Assembly (NCBI RefSeq): GCF_003601985.1 | Contig: NZ_QZXA01000003.1 | Location: 558,001 to 622,000, forward strand | DNA length: 64,000 nucleotides | Direction: 5' to 3' | From: Mesorhizobium jarvisii | Lineage (GTDB): Bacteria; Pseudomonadota; Alphaproteobacteria; Rhizobiales; Rhizobiaceae | Shown: positions 43,827 through 53,637 of the stretch, piece after piece | How positions within the stretch are numbered: position 1 is the stretch's first letter | Layout: each line of letters starts with the position of its first letter | Position numbers and translations under genes: made by a program | Notes under the pieces: generated by a model | Seen by the model: the letters and a program-made list of their open reading frames with translations, nothing else | What the model was told of the DNA's origin: nothing | The model's database searches: none

Positions 43827-45041
43827 GTGGACGACATCAGCCCGATCCGCGCCAAAAGCGGCACCAATCAGGAAGGCACCAGCGCACACAACCGCCGGGT
43901 CATGATCGAGGCGCTACGCCTAAATGGCGCCCTGTCGCGGGCCGACCTGGCGCGGGCGACGCAGCTCACCAAGCAGGCGGTCTCCAACATCATCGAGGAT
44001 CTCGAAAGCGACGGCCTGGTCGTCGCGCTGGACGCGGTGCGCAAGGGCAGGGGGCAACCGTCTACCCCTTACAGGCTGGTGCCCGAAGGCGCCTTCGCCA
44101 TCGGCCTGCATATCGACCGCCATCTGACGCGCGCGGTGGCCGTCGACCTGATGGGCAGCGTGCTGGCGCGGGCCGAGGCGAACCTGCCTTTCGATGAGCC
44201 GTCGAAGGGCGTCGAGATCATCCTGAAGCTGATTGCAGGTGTGCGCCGTGACCTGGCCGGCATTTCCGCGCAGTCGGAAAAACGGCTGGTCGGTCTCGGC
44301 GTTGCCATGCCCGGTCCTTTCGGACTGAAGGATTCGGACGACAAATGGATGATGCCGGCCTGGCAGAAGTTTCCGCTGCTGGAGACGCTGGCCAAAGGCA
44401 CGGGGCTGAATGTCGGCCTGCAGAACGATGCCGCCGCCTGCGCCACTGCCGAACGTATCGTCGGCGCGGCGCACGGCGTCGACCACGCGGTCTGTCTCTA
44501 TGTTGGCTACGGCATCGGCGCCGGGCTGATCCTCAATGGCGAACTCTATAGCGGCGGCCATGGCAATGCCGGCGAAATCGGCATGGCGCTGCTGGCGCCG
44601 GCCGGCCCAGGCTCGACGCCGCTCGAGCACCGCGCCTCGCTGGCCTCGCTCTACCAGCATCTCGACCTCAATCCGGCGGACAGCGATATCTACGAACAGA
44701 TGAACGCCCTGGTGCTGGCCGAGGATACGAAGATGATGGCCTGGATCGACGGGGCCGCGCATGATCTGCGCTGGAGCGTGCATCTCATCGAGACGATCTT
44801 CGATCCGAAGACCGTGATCCTGACCAGCGGTGCGCCGGAAGCGCTGGCGCGCCGGCTCGTCGAGGCGATGCACCCGCTGCTGCCGTCGATCGCCGATCGG
44901 CCCGCAAGGAACCTGCCGCGCCTGCAGGTCGGCACCACGGACCCCTGGTCGATCGCGCTCGGTGCGGCCGCGGCGCCGATCAGCCGCGCCTTCGATCCGC
45001 TGTTCTCGGCGATCCTGAAGACGCGTTCCGCTCCGGCATAG
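43827..45041 (+). CDS. ROK-family transcriptional repressor
   Basis: A 404-residue protein with an N-terminal winged HTH (NGALSRADLARATQLTKQAV) and a C-terminal ROK sugar-kinase-like domain (GVAMPGPF, then GYGIGAGLILNG and HGNAGEIG). The Cys-rich zinc motif seen in many ROK proteins is missing: the region after HGNAGEIG has no CxCG. A GTG at 43827 with GAGGGG upstream is chosen over an ATG at 43803, because that ATG lies where a promoter would start. It probably responds to the imported amino-sugar conjugate or its phosphate. Confidence 0.85.
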   Translation: MDDISPIRAKSGTNQEGTSAHNRRVMIEALRLNGALSRADLARATQLTKQAVSNIIEDLESDGLVVALDAVRKGRGQPSTPYRLVPEGAFAIGLHIDRHLTRAVAVDLMGSVLARAEANLPFDEPSKGVEIILKLIAGVRRDLAGISAQSEKRLVGLGVAMPGPFGLKDSDDKWMMPAWQKFPLLETLAKGTGLNVGLQNDAAACATAERIVGAAHGVDHAVCLYVGYGIGAGLILNGELYSGGHGNAGEIGMALLAPAGPGSTPLEHRASLASLYQHLDLNPADSDIYEQMNALVLAEDTKMMAWIDGAAHDLRWSVHLIETIFDPKTVILTSGAPEALARRLVEAMHPLLPSIADRPARNLPRLQVGTTDPWSIALGAAAAPISRAFDPLFSAILKTRSAPA

Positions 45042-45139
45042 GAACTCCCGAGGCCGAAGCGTCTCGGCGTCACACAGGGTTCATCGTGCGGACATAGCGT
45101 CTTTCCCAGTTCTTTGCTGCAATGCAATAGGAGTGGGAC

Positions 45140-46750
45140 ATGGTGGACATAGTTTCTAGTGAGGCGGGCATTCCGAGACCGGATCATCCGCTGCACAGTT
45201 CGGGCGGCGCGACGTGGTTTCTGCCGGCCTTCGGCGTGCTTGTGCTGGTCGGAGTGGTCTATGTCGGCTACGCGCTGAGCCAGGACCTGGCGGTGGCCAA
45301 GACGGTGCCATGGATCCTGCTCGGCATCGCCTTGCTGATCGCGCTCGGCTTCGAATTCGTCAACGGCTTCCACGATACCGCCAATGCGGTGGCGACAGTC
45401 ATCTACACGCGCTCCCTGCCGGCCGAATTCGCCGTCATGTGGTCGGGCGTCTTCAATTTCCTTGGTGTTCTCACCTCCAGCGGCGCGGTGGCCTTCGGCA
45501 TCCTGTCTCTGCTGCCGGTCGAGCTGATCCTGCAGGTCGGCTCCTCCTCCGGCTTTGCCATGGTGTTCGCGCTGCTCGTCGCCGCCATCCTGTGGAACCT
45601 CGGCACCTGGTTCCTCGGCCTGCCGGCTTCGAGCTCGCACACGATGGTCGGCTCGATCATCGGCGTCGGCCTCGCCAACCAGTTCATGGCGCCGTCCGGC
45701 AGCGCCACCAGCGGCGTCGACTGGTCGCAGGCGACCAATGTCGGCGTGACCTTGCTGGTGTCGCCGATCATCGGCTTCTTCGCCGCCGCGATCCTGCTCT
45801 ATGCGATGAAGCTTCTGGTGCGTAATCCGGCGCTCTACGAGGCGCCGAAGGGCAACACGCCGCCGCCCTGGTGGATCCGCGGCCTGCTGATCTTCACCTG
45901 CACCGGCGTCAGCTTCGCGCATGGCTCCAATGACGGACAGAAGGGCATGGGCCTGATCATGCTGATCCTGATCGGCGTGGTGCCGACGGCCTATGCGCTG
46001 AACCGCACGCCCGACATCAACTATCTCGAAGCCTACAAGTCGGCTTCGGCCAATGTTGAAACGGCGCTTGGCAAATATGCGAAGCCTGGTGTCACCGTCA
46101 CGGATGCCAAGGATGCCAAGGCAGCCGTCCAGGATGCCGTGCGCACCCGCAGCTGGAGCGACAAGACTACGGTCGCCTTGCAGACCTATATCCACAACAC
46201 GACGGCTGGACTGCAGCCCTATGCGTCGGTCGACAATGTACCGACCGATCTGGTCAGCAACGCCCGCAACGACATCTATCTGATCGGCGAGGCGCTCAAG
46301 CTGATCGACAAGAAGCAACTGCTGCCGATGCAGGCCGCCGATCTCAAGGCGGTGACCGACTACCACAAGGCCGTCGACAATGCGACGAAGTTCATCCCGC
46401 TCTGGGTGAAGATCGCGGTGGCGCTGGCGCTGGGTCTCGGCACCATGGTCGGCTGGAAACGCATCGTCGTCACTGTCGGCGAGAAGATCGGCAAGAGCCA
46501 CCTGACCTATGGCCAGGGTGCGGCGGCCGAACTCGTCGCCATGGTGACCATCGGCATGGCCGACCGGCTCGGCCTGCCGGTTTCGACCACCCATGTGCTG
46601 TCGTCGGGCGTCGCCGGAACGATGGCCGCCAATGGCTCGGGCCTGCAATGGTCTACGGTGCGCAACCTGCTGCTGGCCTGGGTGTTGACCCTGCCGTGCT
46701 CGATCGCGCTTGCCTTCGTGCTGTTCATCGTCTTCCGCCAGGTGTTCTGA
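45140..46750 (+). CDS. Inorganic phosphate transporter, PiT family
   Basis: A 536-residue membrane protein. The two PHO4 signatures are GFEFVNGFHDTANAVAT in the N-half and VSFAHGSNDGQKGMG in the C-half. A large polar loop separates the halves. It imports metal-phosphate with low affinity using the proton gradient. GGAG lies upstream of the ATG, and a strong terminator follows. No PhoU-like partner is adjacent, unlike in some rhizobial pit operons. Confidence 0.92.
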   Translation: MVDIVSSEAGIPRPDHPLHSSGGATWFLPAFGVLVLVGVVYVGYALSQDLAVAKTVPWILLGIALLIALGFEFVNGFHDTANAVATVIYTRSLPAEFAVMWSGVFNFLGVLTSSGAVAFGILSLLPVELILQVGSSSGFAMVFALLVAAILWNLGTWFLGLPASSSHTMVGSIIGVGLANQFMAPSGSATSGVDWSQATNVGVTLLVSPIIGFFAAAILLYAMKLLVRNPALYEAPKGNTPPPWWIRGLLIFTCTGVSFAHGSNDGQKGMGLIMLILIGVVPTAYALNRTPDINYLEAYKSASANVETALGKYAKPGVTVTDAKDAKAAVQDAVRTRSWSDKTTVALQTYIHNTTAGLQPYASVDNVPTDLVSNARNDIYLIGEALKLIDKKQLLPMQAADLKAVTDYHKAVDNATKFIPLWVKIAVALALGLGTMVGWKRIVVTVGEKIGKSHLTYGQGAAAELVAMVTIGMADRLGLPVSTTHVLSSGVAGTMAANGSGLQWSTVRNLLLAWVLTLPCSIALAFVLFIVFRQVF

Positions 46751-46771
46751 GCGGAGCGCAGTGCACTACGC

Positions 46772-46800
46772 AAAAACGGCGCCGCTTGCGGCGCCGTTTT
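46772..46800. terminator. Rho-independent terminator, both directions
   Basis: AAAACGGCGCCGC and GCGGCGCCGTTTT are perfect reverse complements around a TT centre, with A and T tracts on the outside. It ends the phosphate transporter gene and may also end the patatin gene on the other strand. Confidence 0.85.
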
Positions 46801-46858
46801 CGTTTGGGGTCTCAGAGGATAGAGGAAAAGTCCCGGCCTCTACGCTGGCCTGTCGATT

Positions 46859-48019
46859 TCAGGTCGGGTCTTCGCGATGCAGATCGTGGATGGTGACGCC
46901 GTCGGCATTGGCCGGCATGGTCAGCCATTTGGGATGGCGCAAGGTGCGCTGCGTGTCTTCCAGGCCGGTCTCCCAATGCTCGCGCATCGAGGTGCCGGAG
47001 AACTCGTAGTCCTTGGCGTGACCTTCATAGCCCTTGTGCTGGTAGATCAGGTGCACGATGTTGACCAAACCGGCGTCCGAATAGTCCGCGATCAGCGCTT
47101 CTTCCGCCGGTGTCAGCTGCTCCTTGGGCACGCGCTTGAGCGCATCGAGCAGGCGCATCTTCAGGCCATGGATGCGCTTGAAATTGTCGGTGTTCTGGCG
47201 CGTGCGGCTGGAATACATGATGTCCTTGTGGCGCGACAGCACGTCCGGCATGCTGCGCGGCAGCACACCGCGCGCGCTGAACAGGTCGACCTGGAACACC
47301 AGCGACGAACGGTCCTCTTCCTGGTCGAGCAGATATTGCAGCGGCGTGTTGGAGACGATGCCGCCGTCCCAATAGTATTCGCCTTCGATGCGGACCGACG
47401 GAAAGGCCGGCGGCAGCGCGCCGCTGGCCATGATGTGCTCGGGTCCGATGCGGACCTTGTCGGTATCGAAATAGACGAAGTTGCCGGTGCGGACATTGAC
47501 CGCGCCGACGCTCAGCCGCTTCTTGCCGTCGTTCAGCACGTCGAAGTCGATCAGGCTCTCCAGCGTGTCTTTCAGCTCGGCGGTGTCGTAGAAGCTGGTG
47601 GCGCCCTCCGCACCCTGCGGCTCGAACCATGGGTTGGGGTTGCGCGGCTTGAAGAAGCCGGGCTGGCCCATGGTCATCGTCATCCAGGACGAGGTACGGT
47701 TGCGAATGTCGCGGTAGATGTCGCCTTCCGGCGTGTAGCTCCAGATCTTGCGGCCCGAGATCGTTTGCCAGAACTGTTCGAGCCGTTGCAGGCGGCGGCT
47801 GGGTTCATTGCCGGCGATGATCGCGGCATTGATGGCGCCGATCGACACGCCGGACAGCCAGCTCGGCTCGCAGCCGGCATCGGCCAACGCCTGGTAGACG
47901 CCGGCCTGGTATGCGCCGAGCGCGCCGCCGCCCTGGAACACCAAAGCGATGCGGTCATATTGCGCCGAAATCTCCGCGATCGTGGCGGCGGCTTCCTTGT
48001 TTCGGTGGCGTTCAAGCAC
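46859..48019 (-). CDS. Patatin-like phospholipase
   Basis: A 386-residue acyl hydrolase. The oxyanion loop QGGGALGAY is at about 29-37, the nucleophile GVSIG at 57-61 (Ser59), and the catalytic Asp in WDGGI at about 217-221. There is no signal peptide, so it is cytoplasmic. A GTG at 48019 overlaps the stop of the acetoacetate decarboxylase gene by 8 bp and has GGAG seven bases upstream. Patatins with polyhydroxybutyrate genes in rhizobia have been linked to storage-granule or membrane lipid turnover; here the coupling to acetoacetate decarboxylase suggests a role in the same carbon flow. Confidence 0.88.
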   Translation of the reverse strand: MLERHRNKEAAATIAEISAQYDRIALVFQGGGALGAYQAGVYQALADAGCEPSWLSGVSIGAINAAIIAGNEPSRRLQRLEQFWQTISGRKIWSYTPEGDIYRDIRNRTSSWMTMTMGQPGFFKPRNPNPWFEPQGAEGATSFYDTAELKDTLESLIDFDVLNDGKKRLSVGAVNVRTGNFVYFDTDKVRIGPEHIMASGALPPAFPSVRIEGEYYWDGGIVSNTPLQYLLDQEEDRSSLVFQVDLFSARGVLPRSMPDVLSRHKDIMYSSRTRQNTDNFKRIHGLKMRLLDALKRVPKEQLTPAEEALIADYSDAGLVNIVHLIYQHKGYEGHAKDYEFSGTSMREHWETGLEDTQRTLRHPKWLTMPANADGVTIHDLHREDPT

Positions 48020-48800
48020 GAATTTTCTCCGGCTGGGTTGTGCTGGTTGCGAGCCGGCTGTGATCACTGAGATAGTCGTGGACGACCTCGCCCAACCCAA
48101 GCGTCAAATCGGCCTTGAAGTGGACTGCGGAGACGATGTCGAGCACCGGCAGCTTCGCCACGTCGGCCATGACGTGGGGCCGCAGGTCCAGTGCCGCCGG
48201 CGCCGTCCAGGCCTCCTTCAGCATGATGTCGGTGAGATAATAGCGCACCAGCTCGCAGATACGCGGCGTGCCGTCGACATGCGGGATGATCTTGATCAGG
48301 AAATTGGGCGCGGCCAGCGATGCGAGCACGGAATCGTGATCGGCTTCCCGGTGTTTGTAGCCCATCGTGCCGGTGGCGCACAGGACGCTGCCATAATGCA
48401 GCGTGCCGACGATCACCTCGCCTTCGTGGACGATCTTGGGATTGGCCAGTTTCTTCGGAAAGCCCCACAGCTCGCGGCCGCCGGCAATCGGCGCGTCGTC
48501 GTCGAGATACATCGAGTGGACGTAACCGCCATGCTGGCCCTTGTACTTCACCGGAATGACCTGGCCGGTCTCGGTGTAGTCGCCGAATCCGGTGGAGTCA
48601 GGCATGCGGATGAATTCATACTTGACCAGCGGTTCGTCGATTTCCAGGGGCGCCGGCACCACGGCCTCCAGCGCCTCGCGTGTCGTGCGATAGGTGATGA
48701 TGATGTATTCGCGGTCGAAGAAACGGTAGGGACCGGGCGGGAAGGACGGGTTGGTCAGCGGCATCGCATAGGCGCGCTTCACGACGTCGGTGATTTCCAA
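48012..48800 (-). CDS. adc: Acetoacetate decarboxylase
   Basis: A 262-residue enzyme that turns acetoacetate into acetone and carbon dioxide through a Schiff base. [13 protein letters not shown] contains the two Lys residues (K116 and K117 here) matching the Schiff-base Lys and its pKa-lowering neighbour in the clostridial enzyme. [11 protein letters not shown] and GSPRICEL-like segments (GTPRICEL here) also fit. A TTG at 48800 with GGGGG upstream is chosen; the ATG further on would remove about 12 residues conserved in length. It is divergent from 3-hydroxybutyrate dehydrogenase, which makes its substrate. Confidence 0.9.
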   Translation of the reverse strand: MEITDVVKRAYAMPLTNPSFPPGPYRFFDREYIIITYRTTREALEAVVPAPLEIDEPLVKYEFIRMPDSTGFGDYTETGQVIPVKYKGQHGGYVHSMYLDDDAPIAGGRELWGFPKKLANPKIVHEGEVIVGTLHYGSVLCATGTMGYKHREADHDSVLASLAAPNFLIKIIPHVDGTPRICELVRYYLTDIMLKEAWTAPAALDLRPHVMADVAKLPVLDIVSAVHFKADLTLGLGEVVHDYLSDHSRLATSTTQPEKIRA

Positions 48801-49044
48801 GCTGCACCCCCAAGGTTCTGTCGGATGAATTTCGTTCAGGAATGACCGCGCGAATGCGCAGCCGATTATGTTGCACGGCACCATGACAGTGCCGTGTCAG
48901 GCAAGCGACCGTGGTTTCGCAGCGGACGGGGTCGTGCCGGGGCTGCCGTCTGGCTGTAATCGCACCGACATATGGCTCTGTCATTGTCATGTTGCGACGC
49001 ACAATTATATCCTCTCATTCCCTCCCTCCTCTCGCGAGATCACC

Positions 49045-49833
49045 ATGGGTTCCCTGTCTTCGAAGCATTCCCTCGTCACCGGCTCGACCAGCGGTATCGG
49101 CCTGGCCATTGCCCGCGCCTTCGCCGCCGAGGGCGCCAACGTCACCATCAATGGTCTTGGCGACCCTGCGGCCATCGAGCAGGAGCGCTTGGGCATCGAG
49201 AGGGATTTCGGCGTCAAATGCCGCTACTCCGACGCCAACATGATGGATGGGGCGGCGGTGAGCGCCATGGTGCATGATGCCGAGGCGGCGTTCGGCAGCC
49301 TCGATATCCTGGTCAACAATGCCGGCATCCAGCACGTCGCGCCGATCGAGGAGTTTCCCGACGACAAATGGGAAGCCATCATCCGCATCAATCTTCTGGC
49401 GGCCTTCTATGCCATCAAGGCTGTGGTGCCGGGCATGAAGGCGCGCAAATGGGGCCGCATCATCAACACGGCTTCGGCGCACGCGCTGGTCGCCTCGCCG
49501 TTCAAGTCGGCCTATGTGTCGGCCAAGCATGGCATTGCAGGGCTGACCAAGACGGTGGCGCTGGAAGTCGCGCAGGACGGCATCACGGTCAACGCCATCG
49601 CGCCCGGCTATGTCTGGACGCCGCTGGTCGAGAAGCAGATCCCCGACACGATGAAGGCGCGCGGCATGACCGAGGAACAGGTCAAGCATGACGTGCTGCT
49701 CGCCGCACAGCCGACGAAGGAATTCGTCACCGTGGAGGAACTTGCGGCGTTGACACTGTTCCTATGCTCGGATGCGGCCAGGCAGATCACCGGCACGACC
49801 CTGCCGATGGACGGCGGCTGGACGGCGCAGTAG
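49045..49833 (+). CDS. bdhA: 3-hydroxybutyrate dehydrogenase (short-chain dehydrogenase)
   Basis: A 262-residue SDR. The cofactor motif TGSTSGIG is at 12-19, NNAG follows at about 90, and the catalytic Ser, Tyr and Lys lie in TASAH and SAYVSAKHG. IQHVAPIEEFP and the C-terminal PTKEFVTVEE match bacterial D-3-hydroxybutyrate dehydrogenases. It converts 3-hydroxybutyrate, from polyhydroxybutyrate, to acetoacetate with NAD. It is divergent from the acetoacetate decarboxylase gene, so the two share a promoter region of about 245 bp. Confidence 0.9.
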   Translation: MGSLSSKHSLVTGSTSGIGLAIARAFAAEGANVTINGLGDPAAIEQERLGIERDFGVKCRYSDANMMDGAAVSAMVHDAEAAFGSLDILVNNAGIQHVAPIEEFPDDKWEAIIRINLLAAFYAIKAVVPGMKARKWGRIINTASAHALVASPFKSAYVSAKHGIAGLTKTVALEVAQDGITVNAIAPGYVWTPLVEKQIPDTMKARGMTEEQVKHDVLLAAQPTKEFVTVEELAALTLFLCSDAARQITGTTLPMDGGWTAQ

Positions 49834-49905
49834 AGGGGGCAATCGAGGCGTTGCGTTTTCTGGTTGGCGCCACGCGGCGCCGGCGGGAAGGGTACGGTCA
49901 GGTCC

Positions 49906-50664
49906 ATGAAAATCATCCAGCTCTCCGATCCGCATCTGATGACGCCGGGTGGCCTGCTCTACGGCTCCGATCCGCTGGCAAGGCTGGACGCCTGCCTTGC
50001 CGACATCGGCCAGAACCACGCCGATGCCGAAATGGTGGTGATCTCGGGCGACCTGACCAATGATGGCGAGCGCGCCGCCTATGCGGCGTTGCGCGACAGG
50101 CTGGCGCGATTTTCGCAGCCCTGCCGGCTCATGCTCGGCAACCATGACGACCGGGCGCTTTTCCTCGAAATGTTCCCCGATGCCGCCGCCGAGCAGGGGT
50201 TCGTGCAGAGCGTGTTCGATGGCACAGAGGGCCGGCTGATCCTGCTCGACACGCTGGACAGCGGCCATGTCGAGGGCAGGCTGTGCGCCGCGCGGCTCGA
50301 ATGGCTTGATGAACGGCTGCAAGAGGCGGGCAACCGGCCGGTCCTCCTGTTCATGCACCACCCGCCGTTCCGGATACACATGCCAGTGCTCGACGAGGTC
50401 AGGCTTGCCGACGCCGATACCTTCCATGACATGCTGTCGCGCCACGGCAATGTCCGCCACATTTTCGCCGGCCACGTCCATCGGCCGATCGCCGGCAGCT
50501 GGCGCGGCATTCCCGTCAGCACGCTGCGCAGCACCAACCACCAGACCGCCCTCGATTTTTCGCAGCGCTGGAGCCTGGGTCACGAGCCGCCCGCCTATGC
50601 GGTGATCTTCATCGATGCGGAGGGGGTGATCGCGCATTTCCACGATCTTCCCGTCGCCGGATAA
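49906..50664 (+). CDS. Metallophosphoesterase, GpdQ/CpdA-like
   Basis: A 252-residue class III phosphodiesterase. The metal-binding stations SDPHL, GDLTNDG, GNHD, HHPP and GHVH are all present and in order. The start at 49906 begins the MKIIQLSDPH strand directly. The family includes cAMP phosphodiesterases and glycerophosphodiesterases; which one cannot be told from sequence. It lies 72 bp after 3-hydroxybutyrate dehydrogenase on the same strand and may be co-transcribed. Confidence 0.88.
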   Translation: MKIIQLSDPHLMTPGGLLYGSDPLARLDACLADIGQNHADAEMVVISGDLTNDGERAAYAALRDRLARFSQPCRLMLGNHDDRALFLEMFPDAAAEQGFVQSVFDGTEGRLILLDTLDSGHVEGRLCAARLEWLDERLQEAGNRPVLLFMHHPPFRIHMPVLDEVRLADADTFHDMLSRHGNVRHIFAGHVHRPIAGSWRGIPVSTLRSTNHQTALDFSQRWSLGHEPPAYAVIFIDAEGVIAHFHDLPVAG

Positions 50665-50739
50665 TGTGCCGCCAACAGAGGGGGACAAGGACGCGATAGC
50701 GCCATCGCGCCATGTCTTTCTTCGTGTTTTAGGAGCATC

Positions 50740-53313
50740 TTGTGCAACCGTAGAGCAATCATGCGCGCCGAGAGTGCCATGCCCAGCGACACTGAGGAAG
50801 CTTCGCCGATCTCGTTCTATGAGGTTATGACCGCCGAGGCGTCGGTTGTTACACGGCGCCGGGAACTGGTTGCGGCCAGACACGCACCGGACATCAAGAC
50901 CGTGAACGGGCCTGCCGCCAAGCCGTCAGCCACCCAAGTCAATGTGGCAGGGGCGGACAAAGAAGACGAACGCGGCAACCTCTATCCCGTGGTCAAGACG
51001 GACCGCGACCTGACTGGTCTGGCGTGCTCGGGCGGTGGCATTCGTTCGGCGGCATTTTGCATGGGGGTGCTGCAGGCGCTGGAGTCCATCACAGAAAAGG
51101 ACCGGCCGAAAGTGTTCGAGAATATCGACTATATGTCGACGGTTTCCGGAGGCGGCTACATCGGCACGTCGCTGGTCGCCGGGTTGATGCAGACCAATGG
51201 CGAGTTTCCGTTCACAAGCACGCTCGGCGGTCCTGAAACCCTCGAGACACAGCACATCCGGGACTACTCCAACTATCTGGCGCCGAAGGGAATGATCGAT
51301 GTCGTCGTCGGCCTCGTTGTGGTGATGCGTGGGCTGCTGATCAATGCGATGATCTTCCTAGCCGCGCTGTTGACGCTCGCCTGGTTGACCATCCTGATCA
51401 ATCCGACCGAAACGTCGCTGCGGCTACCCATTCTTCACAAGCTGACCCAGAATTCAGGGAACGTGTTCTATTGGTCGATCCTGATGGCAGTGGTCCTGGG
51501 ACTCGTCCAGATCGGCTATTCGATATTTGCCTTTCGGCCTTCCAGCCGGACCGACCGCATGACGACACTTGTCGAGCGAGAAATGGCCAGCAGGATCTTG
51601 GCGCTCTTCTTCATCGTCTGCCTGCTGATCGCCTTCTTCGAGTTTCAAGCCTATGTCCTGGCGGGCTTCTTCGATGCGGCCAAGGCGCCAGACGATTGTT
51701 CCGAGATCAACTGGGTCGGCTGCATCCTGATCCACGCCCCTACGTCTCTCAAAGGGCTCTGGACCGTGCTTGCCGGCATGTCGGCGGCCCTTGCTGCCTT
51801 CGGCAACAAGCTGATTGCCGTAGCGGCGGCCTCGAAGAGCGACGATTCGTGGACCGGGACGGCCAGGCATCTTGCCTCAAAGATACTGCTCTACTGTCTG
51901 GCAATGGTCGTGCCGATATTGCTGTGGTGCATCTATCTGGGGCTTTCCTATGCGGGGATCGGCGCTGGAGACACGGTCATTGGAAACACCAGGATGACCT
52001 ATGCGGTTCTGGCCGGTGTGCTCATCGTCCTGTCGTTGCTGGTGACACCCAACGCGAATTCCCTCCACGGATACTATCGGGACCGCTTGAGCAGGGCGTT
52101 TCTCTGGCGCCTGGACAAGCTGAAAGAGAGTGCCAGGAACGAGCTTGCCGAAAAGAGCCACATCCTTGCTGATTTGAGAAAGCGGCTGAAAGACAGGCAG
52201 GCTCGGAAACGGTCAACCGATGTCGATCAGTTCAAGTTGACTTCGCTCAAGCCCGGATCTCCGGGAAAGTGGGCCGATTCCGTCTGGTTCTCGCCGTACC
52301 TGCTCATCAACACTGCGGTCAATCTGGAGGGATCGCCCTATCTCGGTCGCCGTGGTCGCAGCGCAGATTCCTTCGTCTTCAGTCCCATCTACACCGGCAG
52401 CCAGGCCACTGGCTATGCCGCGACGATCTCGCTCGAGCGCGCTGACCGCAATCTCAATCTCGGCACGGCAATGGCCATCTCCGGCGCGGCGGCGTCGGCC
52501 AATATGGGCGCAAATACGATCCGGATCCTGACGTTCAGCCTTGCCGCACTGAATGTCCGCCTGGGGTACTGGCTTCCAAATCCGCGATTTCTCCGCGGTC
52601 GTACCGGCCTGCGGCGATTGCTGGCTAATATCGCACCCTGGTACTTTGCCAAGGAGGCGATTGGCAGGGTCGATGAACTGACGAGCAACGTCTACCTGAC
52701 GGATGGCGGCCATTGCGACAATCTAGGCCTGTATGAACTGCTGAAACGGCGCTGCAAGGTCATCGTCGTTGCCGACGCGGAAGCGGACCCGACGCTCGAC
52801 TTCAACTCGCTTATCCGGGTCGAACGCTACGCGCGAATTGATCTCGGCATCCTCATAGATCTGCCATGGTCCGAACTGCGTCGCTCCAATGCGCTGGCGA
52901 CCGAGGACAGTCTTGTCAACGCCTCGACCGACGAGGCGCGGTTCCAGGGGCCGCACGTGGCGATCGGTCGTATCGACTATGGCGGAAACGAGCACGGTGT
53001 CCTGATCTACATCAAGTCCTGCATGAGCGGCGACGAGAGCGACATGATCCGCGATTATCGAAGACGGTATCCGCAGTTCCCGCACCAAACCACCCTGGAT
53101 CAGTTCTTCAACGAGGAACAGTTCGAGGTCTATCGCGCACTTGGCTTCCACGCGACCCGCAATTTCTTCACCGGCAAGGATCATTTCGCCAGCTTGAAGA
53201 GCTGCCCGGTTCCGGACTGGCCGGGCGCTGTGGGGAGGGCACTGACCGAACTCAACGTGCCTGGCGACGCCGTGGAGAAGATCGTGCAGCGCCAGCAGGA
53301 TGCGATGATATAG
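50740..53313 (+). CDS. Large patatin-like protein whose catalytic domain is split by membrane helices
   Basis: An 857-residue protein. The patatin oxyanion part SGGGIRSAAF is at 97-106 and the nucleophile region STVSGGGYIG has Ser136. The catalytic Asp is in LTDGGHCDNLGLYELL (Asp655). Between nucleophile and Asp there are about six hydrophobic segments (about 185-222, 244-266, 285-312, 336-364, 380-405, 420-437), so the catalytic fold is interrupted by a membrane domain. The standard GxSxG is TVSGG here. The TTG at 50740 has AGGAG four bases upstream; ATGs at 50761 and 50779 are alternatives. A membrane lipase role is inferred. Confidence 0.83.
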   Translation: MCNRRAIMRAESAMPSDTEEASPISFYEVMTAEASVVTRRRELVAARHAPDIKTVNGPAAKPSATQVNVAGADKEDERGNLYPVVKTDRDLTGLACSGGGIRSAAFCMGVLQALESITEKDRPKVFENIDYMSTVSGGGYIGTSLVAGLMQTNGEFPFTSTLGGPETLETQHIRDYSNYLAPKGMIDVVVGLVVVMRGLLINAMIFLAALLTLAWLTILINPTETSLRLPILHKLTQNSGNVFYWSILMAVVLGLVQIGYSIFAFRPSSRTDRMTTLVEREMASRILALFFIVCLLIAFFEFQAYVLAGFFDAAKAPDDCSEINWVGCILIHAPTSLKGLWTVLAGMSAALAAFGNKLIAVAAASKSDDSWTGTARHLASKILLYCLAMVVPILLWCIYLGLSYAGIGAGDTVIGNTRMTYAVLAGVLIVLSLLVTPNANSLHGYYRDRLSRAFLWRLDKLKESARNELAEKSHILADLRKRLKDRQARKRSTDVDQFKLTSLKPGSPGKWADSVWFSPYLLINTAVNLEGSPYLGRRGRSADSFVFSPIYTGSQATGYAATISLERADRNLNLGTAMAISGAAASANMGANTIRILTFSLAALNVRLGYWLPNPRFLRGRTGLRRLLANIAPWYFAKEAIGRVDELTSNVYLTDGGHCDNLGLYELLKRRCKVIVVADAEADPTLDFNSLIRVERYARIDLGILIDLPWSELRRSNALATEDSLVNASTDEARFQGPHVAIGRIDYGGNEHGVLIYIKSCMSGDESDMIRDYRRRYPQFPHQTTLDQFFNEEQFEVYRALGFHATRNFFTGKDHFASLKSCPVPDWPGAVGRALTELNVPGDAVEKIVQRQQDAMI

Positions 53314-53637
53314 CGCCGCCATGGGCGACTGGCCCGGCGATGCGTTCGATGTCGCCGCATGACGATCCCCCGCGCGCTCCATCACGCAGCCGAGAACCTG
53401 GTGAGCCCTGTCGATCGAGAGCCCTGCCGCATCGCCGGTCGGCTGATCCCCTGAAAGCACGGAGTTGCGCGGAGGCGACAGGTCCTGGTCCGGTTCGCCG
53501 CCGGAAAGGGCTCGGGAAGGAGGTGCTGGAAAGTTTCCAAAAGCACACGGATTTGGACATTAGTCTTGACAGAAATACAGATGTTCAATACCCGTCAAGC
53601 GAATGAACAAGCCTGCAATGTGGGAGGAATGAGCGGA
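53314..53637. other. Intergenic region, promoter area of the dehydrogenase operon
   Basis: 324 bp without a convincing gene. TTGGACAT (53553-53560) and ATGTTCAA (53581-53588) form an imperfect inverted repeat that may be an operator, and TTGACA at 53566-53571 between them could be a -35 box. GGGAGG at about 53622 is the ribosome binding site of the next gene. Confidence 0.45.

Noticed and set aside
53566..53571. A translation start of the SAF oxidoreductase at the TTG at 53566
   Set aside because: The ATG at 53638 has a strong GGGAGG site and starts closer to the conserved domain; the TTGACA may be a promoter box.
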